Source: CAIKZZ01 sp035524595 (lineage in GTDB: Bacteria; Pseudomonadota; Gammaproteobacteria; Steroidobacterales; Steroidobacteraceae). From it: a stretch of DNA of 34,747 bases. The notes beneath the pieces are model-generated. The model saw only the letters and a program-made list of their open reading frames with translations. It ran no database searches and was not told the DNA's origin. Below, piece by piece: positions 14,742 to 23,145 of the stretch; position 1 is the stretch's first letter; the number at the start of each line of letters is the position of its first letter. The stretch covers positions 1 to 34,747 of the forward strand of contig DATKOP010000028.1 of the NCBI GenBank assembly GCA_035524595.1. Direction: 5' to 3'. A program made the translations under genes and the position numbers.

Positions 14742-16118
14742 GTGGAGCTTCGCTTCGAGCGCGCGCTGCTGCCGGGGGGGATCGCGCGCCAGGTGGTCGT
14801 CGAGGTCGGCGCCGACGGGCGGATCGCGGCCGTGCGCCGCGACGCCGGGCCCGCCGGCGGGCCGTACCTGGCCGGGCTCGCGCTGCCCGGCATGCCGAAC
14901 CTGCACAGCCACGCATTCCAGCGCGCGATGGCCGGCAGCGCCGAGGTGGCGGCGGGGGCCGAGGGCTCGTTCTGGGGCTGGCGCGAGGTCATGTACCGCT
15001 TCGTCGGCCGGCTCGCGCCGCAGGACGTCGCGGCGATCACCGCCTTCGCCTACGCCGAGATGCTCGAGGCCGGCTACACGGCGGTGGCCGAGTTCCACTA
15101 CCTGCACCACGACCTCGACGGCAGCCCGTACCCGGCCCCGGCCGCGCTCGCCGACGCCGTGCGCGGCGCGGCGCGTGCCACCGGCATCCGCCACCTGCTG
15201 CTGCCGTGCCTCTATCAGCAGGGGCACTTTGACCGGCGCCCGCTCGGCGCCGCGCAGCGCCGCTTCCACCACGACACCGACGCCTTCCTCGCGCTGGTCG
15301 AGACGCTCGCCGGCCGCGAATCCGAGCGCGAGCGCACCGGGGTCGCGATCCACAGCCTGCGCGCGGTCCCGCCGGAGGCGCTGCAGGCGGTCGCCGCCGC
15401 GGCGCGCGGCCGGTCGCGCCCGCGGCCGGTCCACATCCACGTCGCCGAGCAGGCGCGCGAGGTGGCCGACTGCGTCGCCGCCTACGGCCGCCGGCCGGTG
15501 GAGTTCCTGCTCGAGGGCGGCTACCTCGACACCCGCTGGTGCCTGGTGCACGCGACGCACGTGACCAGCGCGGAGCTGCGCGGCGTCGCGACCGCCGGCG
15601 CCGTCGTCGGCCTGTGCCCGACCACCGAGGCGAACCTCGGCGACGGGCGCTTCGCGCTCGACGAGTTCCTCGAGCTCGGCGGGCTGTTCGGGCTCGGCTC
15701 CGACAGCCACGTCTCCATCGACCCGCGCGAGGAGCTGCGCACGGCCGAGTACAACCTGCGCCTCTGGCGCGAGCGGCGCGTGCTCGCGGCGCGGCCGGCG
15801 ACGCCGCACGCCGGCACGTCGCTGTGGCAGGACGCGGTCGCCGGCGGCGCGCGCGCCTTCGGCTACGGCGCCGCCGCGCTCGCGGTCGGCGCGCCCGCGG
15901 ACTGCGTGCTGCTCGACACCGGGCGCGCGGAGTTCGCCGGCGTCCCGGAGGCGGCGCTCGTCGACGCCTGGATCTTCGCGCCGCGGCCGGGGGCGCTGGC
16001 CGCGGTCTGGGTCGGCGGCGAGGCGCTGGTCACCGCCGGCCGCCACCGCGACCGCGACGCGCTCGAGCGCGACTATCGCGCGAGCCTCGCGCGCCTGACC
16101 GCGGAGGCGCACGCGTGA
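14742..16118 (+). CDS. hutF: Formimidoylglutamate deiminase
   Basis: Amidohydrolase that converts N-formimino-L-glutamate to N-formyl-L-glutamate and ammonia, the first step of the two-enzyme branch used by Pseudomonas. 458 residues, full length. The N-terminus ELRFERALLPGGIARQVVVE and the metal motif LPGMPNLHSHAFQRAMAG (H55, H57) identify HutF, as do HIHVAEQAREVADC, HATHVTSAEL, GLCPTTEANLGDG and GSDSHVSIDPREELRTAEY. GTG start at 14742 follows a G-run (ggggggg) that may act as ribosome-binding site and is directly adjacent to the HutC palindrome. The stop overlaps the GTG of hutC. Confidence 0.96.
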   Translation: MELRFERALLPGGIARQVVVEVGADGRIAAVRRDAGPAGGPYLAGLALPGMPNLHSHAFQRAMAGSAEVAAGAEGSFWGWREVMYRFVGRLAPQDVAAITAFAYAEMLEAGYTAVAEFHYLHHDLDGSPYPAPAALADAVRGAARATGIRHLLLPCLYQQGHFDRRPLGAAQRRFHHDTDAFLALVETLAGRESERERTGVAIHSLRAVPPEALQAVAAAARGRSRPRPVHIHVAEQAREVADCVAAYGRRPVEFLLEGGYLDTRWCLVHATHVTSAELRGVATAGAVVGLCPTTEANLGDGRFALDEFLELGGLFGLGSDSHVSIDPREELRTAEYNLRLWRERRVLAARPATPHAGTSLWQDAVAGGARAFGYGAAALAVGAPADCVLLDTGRAEFAGVPEAALVDAWIFAPRPGALAAVWVGGEALVTAGRHRDRDALERDYRASLARLTAEAHA

Positions 16119-16828
16119 GCGCCGCGCCGCTGCCGCTCTACGAGCAGGTCAAGGACCACGTGCTGCGGCGCATCCGCTCCGGCGAGTGGGGGCCCGGGGC
16201 GCGCGTGCAATCCGAGCACGAGCTGGTGCGCGAGCTGAAGGTGTCGCGGATGACGGCCAACCGCGCGATCCGCGAGCTGGTGCACTCCGGCGTGCTGTCG
16301 CGGGTCGCCGGCCTCGGCACCTTCGTCGCCGACCTGAAGCTCGCCGGCCACCCGCTGCAGATCCGCAGCATCGCCGCCGAGATCCGCGGGCGCGGCCACG
16401 CGCACCGTGCCGAGGTGCTGGCCAGCGAGCGCAGCGTGCCGGCGGCCGAGATCCGCGCACGGCTCGGCCTCAAGGCGCGCGCCCGCCACGCCTTCCACTC
16501 GCTGATCGTGCACTACGACAACGACCTCGCGCTGCAGGTCGAGGACCGCTGGGTCAACCCGGCGGCCGCGCCCGGCTACCTGGCGGTCGACTTCGGCGCG
16601 GTCAGCACGCACGACTACCTGATGGATGCGGCGCCGCTCGAGCGCGTCGAGCACGTGGTGCGGGCGGTGCCGCCCGCGCCGCGCGTGCGCGAGCTGCTGG
16701 CGCTCGGCGCCGACGACGCGGTGCTGCTGATCGAGCGCACCACCTGGAGCCGCGGCGAGCGCGCCTCCTTCGCCCGCCTTCACCACGCCGGCAGCCGCTT
16801 CGAGCTGCGCGGCGTCTTCGATCTCTAG
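16115..16828 (+). CDS. hutC: Histidine-utilisation repressor HutC (GntR family)
   Basis: GntR/HutC-type repressor of 237 residues. The winged helix (~1-75) reads PLYEQVKDHVLRRIRSGEWG, then LVRELKVSRMTANRAIRELV and GLGTFVADLK. The C-terminal UTRA domain (~90-230) contains LIVHYDNDLALQVEDRWVNP, which is typical of urocanate-responsive HutC, and ends with LLIERTTWSRGERASF. GTG start with GGAGG upstream overlaps the hutF stop (GTGA). The TGTA-N2-TACA palindrome at 14721-14734 is its likely target, giving autoregulation and control of hutI and hutFCUG. Confidence 0.94.
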   Translation: MSAAPLPLYEQVKDHVLRRIRSGEWGPGARVQSEHELVRELKVSRMTANRAIRELVHSGVLSRVAGLGTFVADLKLAGHPLQIRSIAAEIRGRGHAHRAEVLASERSVPAAEIRARLGLKARARHAFHSLIVHYDNDLALQVEDRWVNPAAAPGYLAVDFGAVSTHDYLMDAAPLERVEHVVRAVPPAPRVRELLALGADDAVLLIERTTWSRGERASFARLHHAGSRFELRGVFDL

Positions 16829-16848
16829 CACCCGAGCAGCGAGGCCCC

Positions 16849-18525
16849 ATGGACACGCACACCCGCAAGGACCCGACCCGAGTCATCCGCGCCCAGACCG
16901 GCACCCGCCTCGAGGCCCGCTCGTGGCTGACCGAGGCGGCGCTCAGGATGCTGCGCAACAACCTCCACCCGGACGTCGCCGAGCGTCCCGAGGAGCTGGT
17001 GGTGTACGGCGGCATCGGCCGCGCCGCCCGCGACTGGGAGTGCTTCGACAAGATCGTCGAGGTGCTGAAGCGCCTCGGCGACGAGGAGACGCTGTTGGTG
17101 CAGTCCGGCAAGCCGGTCGGGGTGTTCCGCACGCACGCCGACGCGCCGCGCGTGCTGATCGCGAACTCGAACCTCGTGCCGCACTGGGCCACCTGGGAGC
17201 ACTTCAACGAGCTCGACCGCAAGGGCCTGATGATGTACGGGCAGATGACCGCGGGCTCGTGGATCTACATCGGCAGCCAGGGCATCGTGCAGGGCACCTT
17301 CGAGACCTTCGCCGAGATGGGCCGCCGCCACTACGGCGGCGACCTGTCGAACCGCTGGATCCTGACCGCCGGCCTCGGCGGCATGGGCGGGGCGCAGCCG
17401 CTCGCGGCGACCATGGCCGGTGCCTCGATGCTCGCGATCGAGTGCCAGCCGAGCCGCATCGCGATGCGCCTGCGGACCGGCTACCTCGACGTCGAGGCCA
17501 AGACGCTCGATGAGGCGCTCGCGCTGATGGCCACGGCGACCCGCGAGCGCAAGGCGCTGTCGGTCGGGTTGTGCGGCAACGCCGCCGAGCTGCTGCCGCA
17601 GCTGCTGAAGCGCGGCGTGCGGCCGGACGCGGTCACCGACCAGACCTCGGCGCACGATCCCGTCAACGGCTACCTGCCGGCCGGATGGAGCCTCGCGGAC
17701 TGGGAGTCGAAGCGCCGCTCCGATCCGGCGGGCGTCGCCCGCGCGGCGCGGGCCTCGATGGCCCGCCACGTCGAGGCGATGCTCGAGTTCCACCGCCAGG
17801 GCATCCCGACCTTCGACTACGGCAACAACATCCGGCAGATGGCGCTCGAGGAGGGCGTGCGGGAGGCGTTCGCGTTCCCGGGCTTCGTGCCGGCCTACAT
17901 CCGGCCGCTGTTCTGCCGCGGCATCGGCCCGTTCCGCTGGGCGGCGCTGTCCGGCGACCCGGAGGACATCCGTCGCACCGATGCCAGGGTGCGCGAGCTG
18001 ATCCCCGGCGACAGGCACCTGCACCGCTGGCTCGACATGGCCGGCGAGCGCATCAAGTTCCAGGGGCTGCCGGCGCGCATCTGCTGGGTCGGTCTCGGCG
18101 AGCGCCATCGGCTCGGCCTGGCCTTCAACGAGATGGTCGCGCGCGGCGAGCTCAAGGCGCCGGTCGTCATCGGCCGCGACCACCTCGACTCGGGCTCGGT
18201 CGCGAGCCCGAACCGCGAGACCGAGTCGATGCGCGACGGCTCCGACGCGGTGTCCGACTGGCCGCTCCTGAACGCGCTGCTCAACACCGCGAGCGGCGCG
18301 ACCTGGGTCTCGATCCACCACGGCGGCGGCGTCGGCATGGGCTTCTCGCAGCACGCGGGCGTGGTCATCGTCTGCGACGGCTCGCCGGCCGCGGCCAAGC
18401 GCATCGGGCGCGTGCTGTGGAACGACCCGGCCACCGGCGTCATGCGCCATGCCGACGCCGGCTACGAGGAGGCGGTCGCGTGCGCGCGCGAGCAGGGGCT
18501 CGACCTGCCGATGCTGCAGCCGTGA
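16849..18525 (+). CDS. hutU: Urocanate hydratase
   Basis: NAD-dependent enzyme turning urocanate into imidazolonepropionate, second step of histidine breakdown; 558 residues, the normal length. ATG 16849 with GAGG upstream gives the family N-terminus (RVIRAQTGTRLEARSWLTEA). Visible signatures are MYGQMTAGSWIYIGSQGIVQ, the NAD-binding GLGGMGGAQPLA, DQTSAHDPVNGYLPAGW, FDYGNNIRQMALEEG, FCRGIGPFRWAALSGD with the catalytic-region Cys, and HHGGGVGMGFSQHAG. It lies 20 bases after hutC and overlaps hutG by four bases. The usual partner hutH does not follow it here. Confidence 0.98.
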   Translation: MDTHTRKDPTRVIRAQTGTRLEARSWLTEAALRMLRNNLHPDVAERPEELVVYGGIGRAARDWECFDKIVEVLKRLGDEETLLVQSGKPVGVFRTHADAPRVLIANSNLVPHWATWEHFNELDRKGLMMYGQMTAGSWIYIGSQGIVQGTFETFAEMGRRHYGGDLSNRWILTAGLGGMGGAQPLAATMAGASMLAIECQPSRIAMRLRTGYLDVEAKTLDEALALMATATRERKALSVGLCGNAAELLPQLLKRGVRPDAVTDQTSAHDPVNGYLPAGWSLADWESKRRSDPAGVARAARASMARHVEAMLEFHRQGIPTFDYGNNIRQMALEEGVREAFAFPGFVPAYIRPLFCRGIGPFRWAALSGDPEDIRRTDARVRELIPGDRHLHRWLDMAGERIKFQGLPARICWVGLGERHRLGLAFNEMVARGELKAPVVIGRDHLDSGSVASPNRETESMRDGSDAVSDWPLLNALLNTASGATWVSIHHGGGVGMGFSQHAGVVIVCDGSPAAAKRIGRVLWNDPATGVMRHADAGYEEAVACAREQGLDLPMLQP

Positions 18526-19301
18526 TCAGCGCCCTGGCGGGCGCGACGCCGCTCGTCGTCAGCCTGCCGCACGCCGGCCGGGAGATCCCGGCCGCGCTCG
18601 CGGCGCGCATGACGCCGCGCGCGCTCGCCGTGCCCGATACCGACTGGCACGTCGAGCGGCTGTACGGCTTCGCGCGCGCCCGCGGTGCCGCCTGGCTCGA
18701 GCCGCGCCTGTCGCGCTACGTGGTCGACCTCAACCGGCCGCCGGACGACGCCGCGCTGTATGCCGGCCAGGTGTCGACCGGCCTGTGCCCGCGCCAGAGC
18801 TTCGACGGCGAGCCGCTGTACGCGGACGCGGGGCCGGGCGCGGCCGAGATCGACGCGCGGCGCCGCGAGTACTGGCAGCCGTACCACGCGGCGCTCGCGG
18901 CGCTGCTCGAGGCGGCGCGCGCACGGCACGGCTACGCGGTGCTGCTCGATGCGCACTCGATCCGCTCGCAGGTGCCGCGGCTGTTCCCCGGCCGCCTGCC
19001 GGACATCAACTTCGGCACCAACGACGGCCGCTCCTGCGACGGCGCGCTGGCGGCGGCGGTGGTCGGCGTGGCCGCCCGGCAGCGCACGTTCAGTCACGTG
19101 CTCAACGGCCGCTTCAAGGGCGGCTACATCACCCGTCACTACGGCCGGCCCGAGGGCGGCGTGCACGCGCTGCAGATCGAGCTCGCGCAGTCGGCCTACA
19201 TGGACGAGGAATCCGCCGCCTACGACGCGGCCCGCGCCGCGCCGCTCGCGCGCGTGCTCGAGGACGTGGTGTCCGCCCTGCTTGCGTTCCGGCCCGGCTG
19301 A
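18522..19301 (+). CDS. hutG: N-formylglutamate deformylase
   Basis: Zinc amidohydrolase-like enzyme cleaving N-formyl-L-glutamate to glutamate and formate, last step of the HutF branch; 259 residues. Motifs are PLVVSLPHAGREIP, PDTDWHVERLYGF, RYVVDLNRPPDDAALY, VLLDAHSIRSQVPRLFPG, LPDINFGTNDGRSC, NGRFKGGYITRHYG and VHALQIELAQSAYMDE, all expected in the HutG/N-formylglutamate amidohydrolase family. GTG start overlaps the hutU stop (GTGA). Together with HutF it shows that the organism uses the formylglutamate rather than the direct formamide route. Confidence 0.95.
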   Translation: MISALAGATPLVVSLPHAGREIPAALAARMTPRALAVPDTDWHVERLYGFARARGAAWLEPRLSRYVVDLNRPPDDAALYAGQVSTGLCPRQSFDGEPLYADAGPGAAEIDARRREYWQPYHAALAALLEAARARHGYAVLLDAHSIRSQVPRLFPGRLPDINFGTNDGRSCDGALAAAVVGVAARQRTFSHVLNGRFKGGYITRHYGRPEGGVHALQIELAQSAYMDEESAAYDAARAAPLARVLEDVVSALLAFRPG

Positions 19302-19341
19302 CGATCGGCGGCCGGCCGGCGCCGGCCCGGAGGAGACGACG

Positions 19342-20121
19342 ATGAGCACCGAATCCCGCGCGGCGATCGTGACCGGAGCCTCCTCCGGCATCGGCGCCGC
19401 GGTCGCGCGTGAGCTCGCCCGCCGCGGCGTCGCCGTGCTGGTCAACTACGCGCACAACCGCGCCGCCGCCGAGGCGGTCGCGGCCGAGTGCCGCGCGCTC
19501 GGCGCGCCGGCGGCGATCGCCTGCGGCGACGTCGCCGCCGACGCCGACTGCCGCGCGCTCGCGGCCGCCGCGCTCGCCGAGTTCGGCCGCATCGACTACC
19601 TCGTCAACAACGCCGGCGTCAGCAAGTTCGTCGCGCACGCCAAGCTCGATGGCCTCGACGCCGCCGACTTCGCGCGCATCTTCGCGGTCAACGTCACCGG
19701 CGCGTTCCAGATGATCCGCGCGACGCTGCCGGCGCTCAGGGCCCACGGCCAGGGCGCGGTCGTCAACGTCGCCTCGATCGCCGGCACCTGCGGCATCGGC
19801 AGCTCGGTGGCCTATGCGGCCTCGAAGGCGGCACTGCTCAACATGACCGTGTCGCTCGCGCGCGCGCTCGCGCCGGCGGTGCGCGTCAACGCGGTCGCGC
19901 CGGGCTTCGTCGACACGCCCTGGCATGCCGCCGGCATGGGCACGGAGCGCTACCACAAGGCGCTCGCCAGCGTCGCCGAGGGCACGCCGCTCAAGGCCGT
20001 CACGCAGCCGGCGGAGGTCGCCGAGCCCGTCGTGTGGCTGCTGACGGGCGCACAGCACGTCACCGGCGAGGCGCTGCACGTCGACGCCGGGCTGCACCTC
20101 AAGGTGGGCGCGCTCGCCTGA
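19342..20121 (+). CDS. SDR-family NAD(P)-dependent oxidoreductase
   Basis: Classical short-chain dehydrogenase/reductase of 259 residues. The Rossmann motif TGASSGIG (11-18), NNAG (89-92) and the catalytic set S145, Y158, K162 (AYAASK) are all present. The C-terminus has VNAVAPGFVDTPWHAAGMG and ends GEALHVDAGLHLKVGAL. FabG-like reductases and sugar or alcohol dehydrogenases look alike, so the substrate cannot be named. GGAGGAG lies about 10 bases before the ATG. A 40-base G/C-rich gap separates it from hutG; it may be co-transcribed with the hut genes, but nothing in histidine breakdown requires it. Confidence 0.9.
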   Translation: MSTESRAAIVTGASSGIGAAVARELARRGVAVLVNYAHNRAAAEAVAAECRALGAPAAIACGDVAADADCRALAAAALAEFGRIDYLVNNAGVSKFVAHAKLDGLDAADFARIFAVNVTGAFQMIRATLPALRAHGQGAVVNVASIAGTCGIGSSVAYAASKAALLNMTVSLARALAPAVRVNAVAPGFVDTPWHAAGMGTERYHKALASVAEGTPLKAVTQPAEVAEPVVWLLTGAQHVTGEALHVDAGLHLKVGALA

Positions 20122-20135
20122 GCCGCGCCGCGTGC

Positions 20136-20157
20136 TCTACCGAGCGGCCTAGGTAGA
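20136..20157. promoter_or_regulatory. Inverted repeat upstream of the V-ATPase operon
   Basis: TCTACC-N10-GGTAGA lies in the 105-base gap between the SDR gene and the first V/A-ATPase gene. It may be an operator or a weak hairpin behind the SDR gene; there is no T-run. I see no convincing -35/-10 pair in this gap. Confidence 0.2.
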
Positions 20158-20226
20158 TCTCCCGCTGGCCGCCCGCGGTGCGCCGCCCAATGATGCACTG
20201 ATCGAAACACTTACCCGGGTCGCGCC

Positions 20227-20577
20227 ATGGGCACTTGGCAGACGGATCGAGTCCGCGCCGTCGAGTCCGGGGATGCGAATCGGGTGGCGCGGGCGATGGA
20301 CGCGGTGCTGCTGGCCGAGCGTGCCGCGGCCGCGGCGATCGACGCCGGCCAGGCCGAGGCAGCGCGCGTCGTCGCGCAGGCCCGGCTCGATGCGCGCGCG
20401 CAGGTCGAGCGCGCCGAGGCCGTCGCGCAGGCGATCCACGCACGCACCGAATCGGTCGCCGCGCGCCGCGCCACCGCGCTGGTCGCGGCCGCCGGCACCG
20501 GCGCCGAGGCGTCGCGCCCGCTCGCCGCCGTCGTCGACGAGCTGGCCGCGTGGCTGGTGAGCGGCGCCGATGGCTGA
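20227..20577 (+). CDS. V/A-type ATPase subunit G/H-like stalk protein
   Basis: Protein of 116 residues, mostly one long Ala/Glu/Arg-rich helix (about residues 18-85) with the heptad-like sequence expected of a peripheral-stalk coiled coil. It opens the operon, as the G subunit does in Thermus, and would pair with subunit E as a stator. Direct sequence identity is low, as is usual for this subunit, so the call rests on length, composition and position. No clear ribosome-binding site precedes ATG 20227; an alternative ATG at 20296 would still retain most of the coiled coil. Its end overlaps the next gene by 8 bases. Confidence 0.6.
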   Translation: MGTWQTDRVRAVESGDANRVARAMDAVLLAERAAAAAIDAGQAEAARVVAQARLDARAQVERAEAVAQAIHARTESVAARRATALVAAAGTGAEASRPLAAVVDELAAWLVSGADG

Positions 20578-21322
20578 GCCGCGCCAGGGCTACGCGCTGG
20601 CCAGGCTCGCGGCGCGGCACGGCGCGCTCGCGCGCCCGGCCGAGCGCGCCGCGCTCGGCGCGAGCCGCGGCGCCGACCGCTATCTCGAGGTACTGCGCCA
20701 GACGCACCTGCTCGCGCCGCCGGAGAGCGTCAGCGCGCACGACCTCGACGCCTTCGAGCTCTACCTGGCGGCGGAGTGGCGCGCGTCCTGCGCCGAGGTC
20801 GCCGCCTGGCACCCGCCGCGCTGGCGGGCGGCGTATCGCTGGTGTGCGCGTCTCGCCGACCTCGGCGTGCTCGAGAGCCTGCGCCTCGCCGGACCGCCGA
20901 GCGGCTGGGCGCTGAACGACCGGCAGCTCGCGCCGATCGCCGCCGCCGCGCCCGACGAGCGGCCGGCCGCGCTCGCGGCGGCCGGGCTCGCGCCGCTCGC
21001 GACGGCGTTCGCGGCCGGCGCGTCGCTCGCCGCGGCGTGGCGGGCGCACTGGCACGCGCTCTGGCCGGCGCCGGCGGCCGCGGCCGCGCGGCGGCTGCTC
21101 GAGCTCGAGGCGCTGTGGATCGACGGCGCCGTCGAGGCGGCCGGCGCGGACCGCCGCAGCCGGCTCGCCGCGCGCCTCGAGCGCCACTACCGGCGCTGCC
21201 GGGGCTCGCCGGCGGCCGGCTTCTGCGAGCTCGCGCGGCGGGCGCTCGACCTTGAGGCGTGGCGCGGCGGCTTCGCGTCGCGCCTGTACGCACCGGCGGC
21301 GCTGCGGGAGGGCGCGTCGTGA
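20570..21322 (+). CDS. V/A-type ATPase subunit C-like protein
   Basis: Protein of 250 residues, mostly alpha-helical by composition and rich in Ala, Arg and Leu, with YALARLAARHGALARP near the start. Subunit C (AC39/d family) is the funnel that links the central stalk to the proteolipid ring, usually about 320-350 residues; this one is clearly shorter. All other core subunits of the complex are assigned to other genes in the operon, so subunit C is the remaining role. Identification is by position and helical pattern; similarity is weak. It overlaps the genes on both sides by a few bases, which supports tight coupling. Confidence 0.55.
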   Translation: MAEPRQGYALARLAARHGALARPAERAALGASRGADRYLEVLRQTHLLAPPESVSAHDLDAFELYLAAEWRASCAEVAAWHPPRWRAAYRWCARLADLGVLESLRLAGPPSGWALNDRQLAPIAAAAPDERPAALAAAGLAPLATAFAAGASLAAAWRAHWHALWPAPAAAAARRLLELEALWIDGAVEAAGADRRSRLAARLERHYRRCRGSPAAGFCELARRALDLEAWRGGFASRLYAPAALREGAS

Positions 21323-23145
21323 CGCTGCGGCCGCGGCAGGCGCGCTGGTTCGAGGTGCTCACCGACCGCGAGCACCTCGGCGCCGTGCTCGGCTGCCTCG
21401 CCACCACGCACGCGGTCGAGCTCGAGGCGAAGAGCGCGGTGGCCGGCGTCGCCGCGCTGCCCGACTACCACGCGGTGCTCGGCGAGTTCGGCGAGCTGAC
21501 CCGGCGCTACGCGCCGTTCTGGCCGGTGCCGGCCGTGGATCCCGAGGCGCCGCCGCCGGAGTCGCTGGCCGGCGCGCGCGACGCGCTCGGCGCGCTGCGC
21601 CGCTGGGCCGCCGAGGCGGACCCGCTGATCGCGCGCCACGAGGCGCTCGCGCGCGAGGACGCGGCGCTCGCCGAGGCGGGCGCCGTGCTCAACGCGGCGG
21701 GCGAGCAGCTGCCGGACCTCGCGGCGCTGACCGCGGCGGGCCCTGCGCTCGCGGCGCGCCTCTATGCGCTCGGCCCGGCGACGGTCGTGGAGCTGCCGTC
21801 GGCGGTGCTCGCGCAGCCGATCGACTGCGGCGGGCTGCGCTACCAGCTGTGCCTCGGCGGGCTCGAGGACGTGCGCGAGGCGGACCGGCTGATGGCGGCG
21901 GCGCAGGCGCGCATCGTGGCGCTGCCGCAGCGGCTGCCGGCCGGCCGCGACGCGGCGCTGGCCGCGATCGCGGCGCGGCGCACGCCGCTCGCCGCCGAGC
22001 GCGGCCGGATCGAGTCCGAACTCGGCGCGCTCGCCGGCCGCCACCGGCTCGCCGGCCTGCTCGGCAGCTTCCGCTTCCTCGAATGGCTCGTCAGCCACGT
22101 GCCGCAGCTGCCGGCCACCGAGCACTTCGCCTACGTGACCGGCTGGACCCGCGACCTCACGGGCGAGCTCCTGGGCGCGGCGCTCGAGGGCTCGGGTCTG
22201 CCGCACCTGCTGCACTTCCCGGAGCCGCCGCGCGCGCTGGTGGCGCCGGTCGTGCTCGCCAACCCGCGCTTCCTGCAGCCCTTCGAGGGCTTCGTCGGGC
22301 TGCTCGGGACGCCCGGCGCCGCCGAGGCCGATCCGACGCCGGTGGTGGCGCTGATCGCGCCGCTCCTGTTCGGCTACATGTTCGGCGACGTCGGCCAGGG
22401 ACTCGTGCTGCTCGCGGCCGGCCTCGTGCTGCGGCGCCGCTGGCCGGCGCTCGGCCTGCTGGTGTCCGGCGGCGCCGCGGCGACGGCGTTCGGCTTCGCC
22501 TTCGGCAGCGTGTTCGCGCTCGAGGACGTGCTGCCGGCGCTCTGGCGCCGGCCGCTCGAGGTGCCGCTTGCAACGCTCGGCACCAGCGTCGCCTTCGGGG
22601 TCCTCGTGCTGTGCGGCGGCTTCGCGCTCGACGCCCTGCAGAGCGCGTGGGTGGGGCGCGGCCGCGACTGGTGGCTGACGCGCGCCGGTCTCGTGGTGCT
22701 CTACCTCGGGCTGGTCGCGGCGCCCTTTGCCCCCGCCGGCGGGACGGTCGCGATCGCCGGGCTCTGCTGGTACCTGGCCGGCTCGGCGCTGGTCGCGCGC
22801 CGCATCGCCGCGCTCGCCACCGCCGGCGCGGCGCTGCTCGAGACGCTGCTGCAGCTGCTCGTCAACACGATCTCGTTCGCCCGCGTCGGCGCCTTCGCGC
22901 TCGCGCACGCGGGGCTGTCGTCGGCGGTGGTGGGCATCGCCGCCGCCGCCGGCCACGGCATCGGCTTCTACGCGGCGCTGGTGCTCGGCAACGCGCTGAT
23001 CCTGGCGCTCGAGGGCCTCGTCGTCGGCATCCAGACGGCGCGGCTCGTGCTGTTCGAGTTCTTCATCCGCTTCCTGAAGGCCGAGGGCCGGCCGTTCCAG
23101 CCGCTGCCGGAGCCGGCGCGCGCGAGTTTCAAGGAGTTGCCATGA
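21319..23145 (+). CDS. atpI: V/A-type ATPase subunit I (membrane stator, 'a' subunit)
   Basis: Protein of 608 residues: a cytoplasmic N-terminal half (~1-330) and a membrane half (~330-600) with about seven or eight hydrophobic segments. The family layout is clear in FAYVTGWTRDLTGE, then PTPVVALIAPLLFGYMFGDV (~345-365) at the first membrane segment, and LLVNTISFARVGAFALAHAG with R522 in the place of the essential Arg that faces the proteolipid Glu. It forms the ion half-channels with the K ring. It is at the short end for the family (~600-700). GTG start overlaps the previous stop (GTGA) and its stop overlaps the K gene (ATGA). Confidence 0.92.
   Translation: MTLRPRQARWFEVLTDREHLGAVLGCLATTHAVELEAKSAVAGVAALPDYHAVLGEFGELTRRYAPFWPVPAVDPEAPPPESLAGARDALGALRRWAAEADPLIARHEALAREDAALAEAGAVLNAAGEQLPDLAALTAAGPALAARLYALGPATVVELPSAVLAQPIDCGGLRYQLCLGGLEDVREADRLMAAAQARIVALPQRLPAGRDAALAAIAARRTPLAAERGRIESELGALAGRHRLAGLLGSFRFLEWLVSHVPQLPATEHFAYVTGWTRDLTGELLGAALEGSGLPHLLHFPEPPRALVAPVVLANPRFLQPFEGFVGLLGTPGAAEADPTPVVALIAPLLFGYMFGDVGQGLVLLAAGLVLRRRWPALGLLVSGGAAATAFGFAFGSVFALEDVLPALWRRPLEVPLATLGTSVAFGVLVLCGGFALDALQSAWVGRGRDWWLTRAGLVVLYLGLVAAPFAPAGGTVAIAGLCWYLAGSALVARRIAALATAGAALLETLLQLLVNTISFARVGAFALAHAGLSSAVVGIAAAAGHGIGFYAALVLGNALILALEGLVVGIQTARLVLFEFFIRFLKAEGRPFQPLPEPARASFKELP

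Noticed and set aside
13413..16112. A minus-strand frame open for 899 codons across hutI and hutF
   Set aside because: Only the last 417 codons have family similarity (HutI). The rest is the antisense of hutF and is Arg/Ala/Gly-rich, as expected in very G/C-rich coding DNA.
16829..16848. Second HutC operator before hutU
   Set aside because: No TGTA-N2-TACA core or other palindrome is present in the 20-base gap.
19302..19341. G/C-rich inverted repeats between hutG and the SDR gene as a terminator
   Set aside because: The ggccggcc-type repeats lack a T-run and are typical background for this composition.
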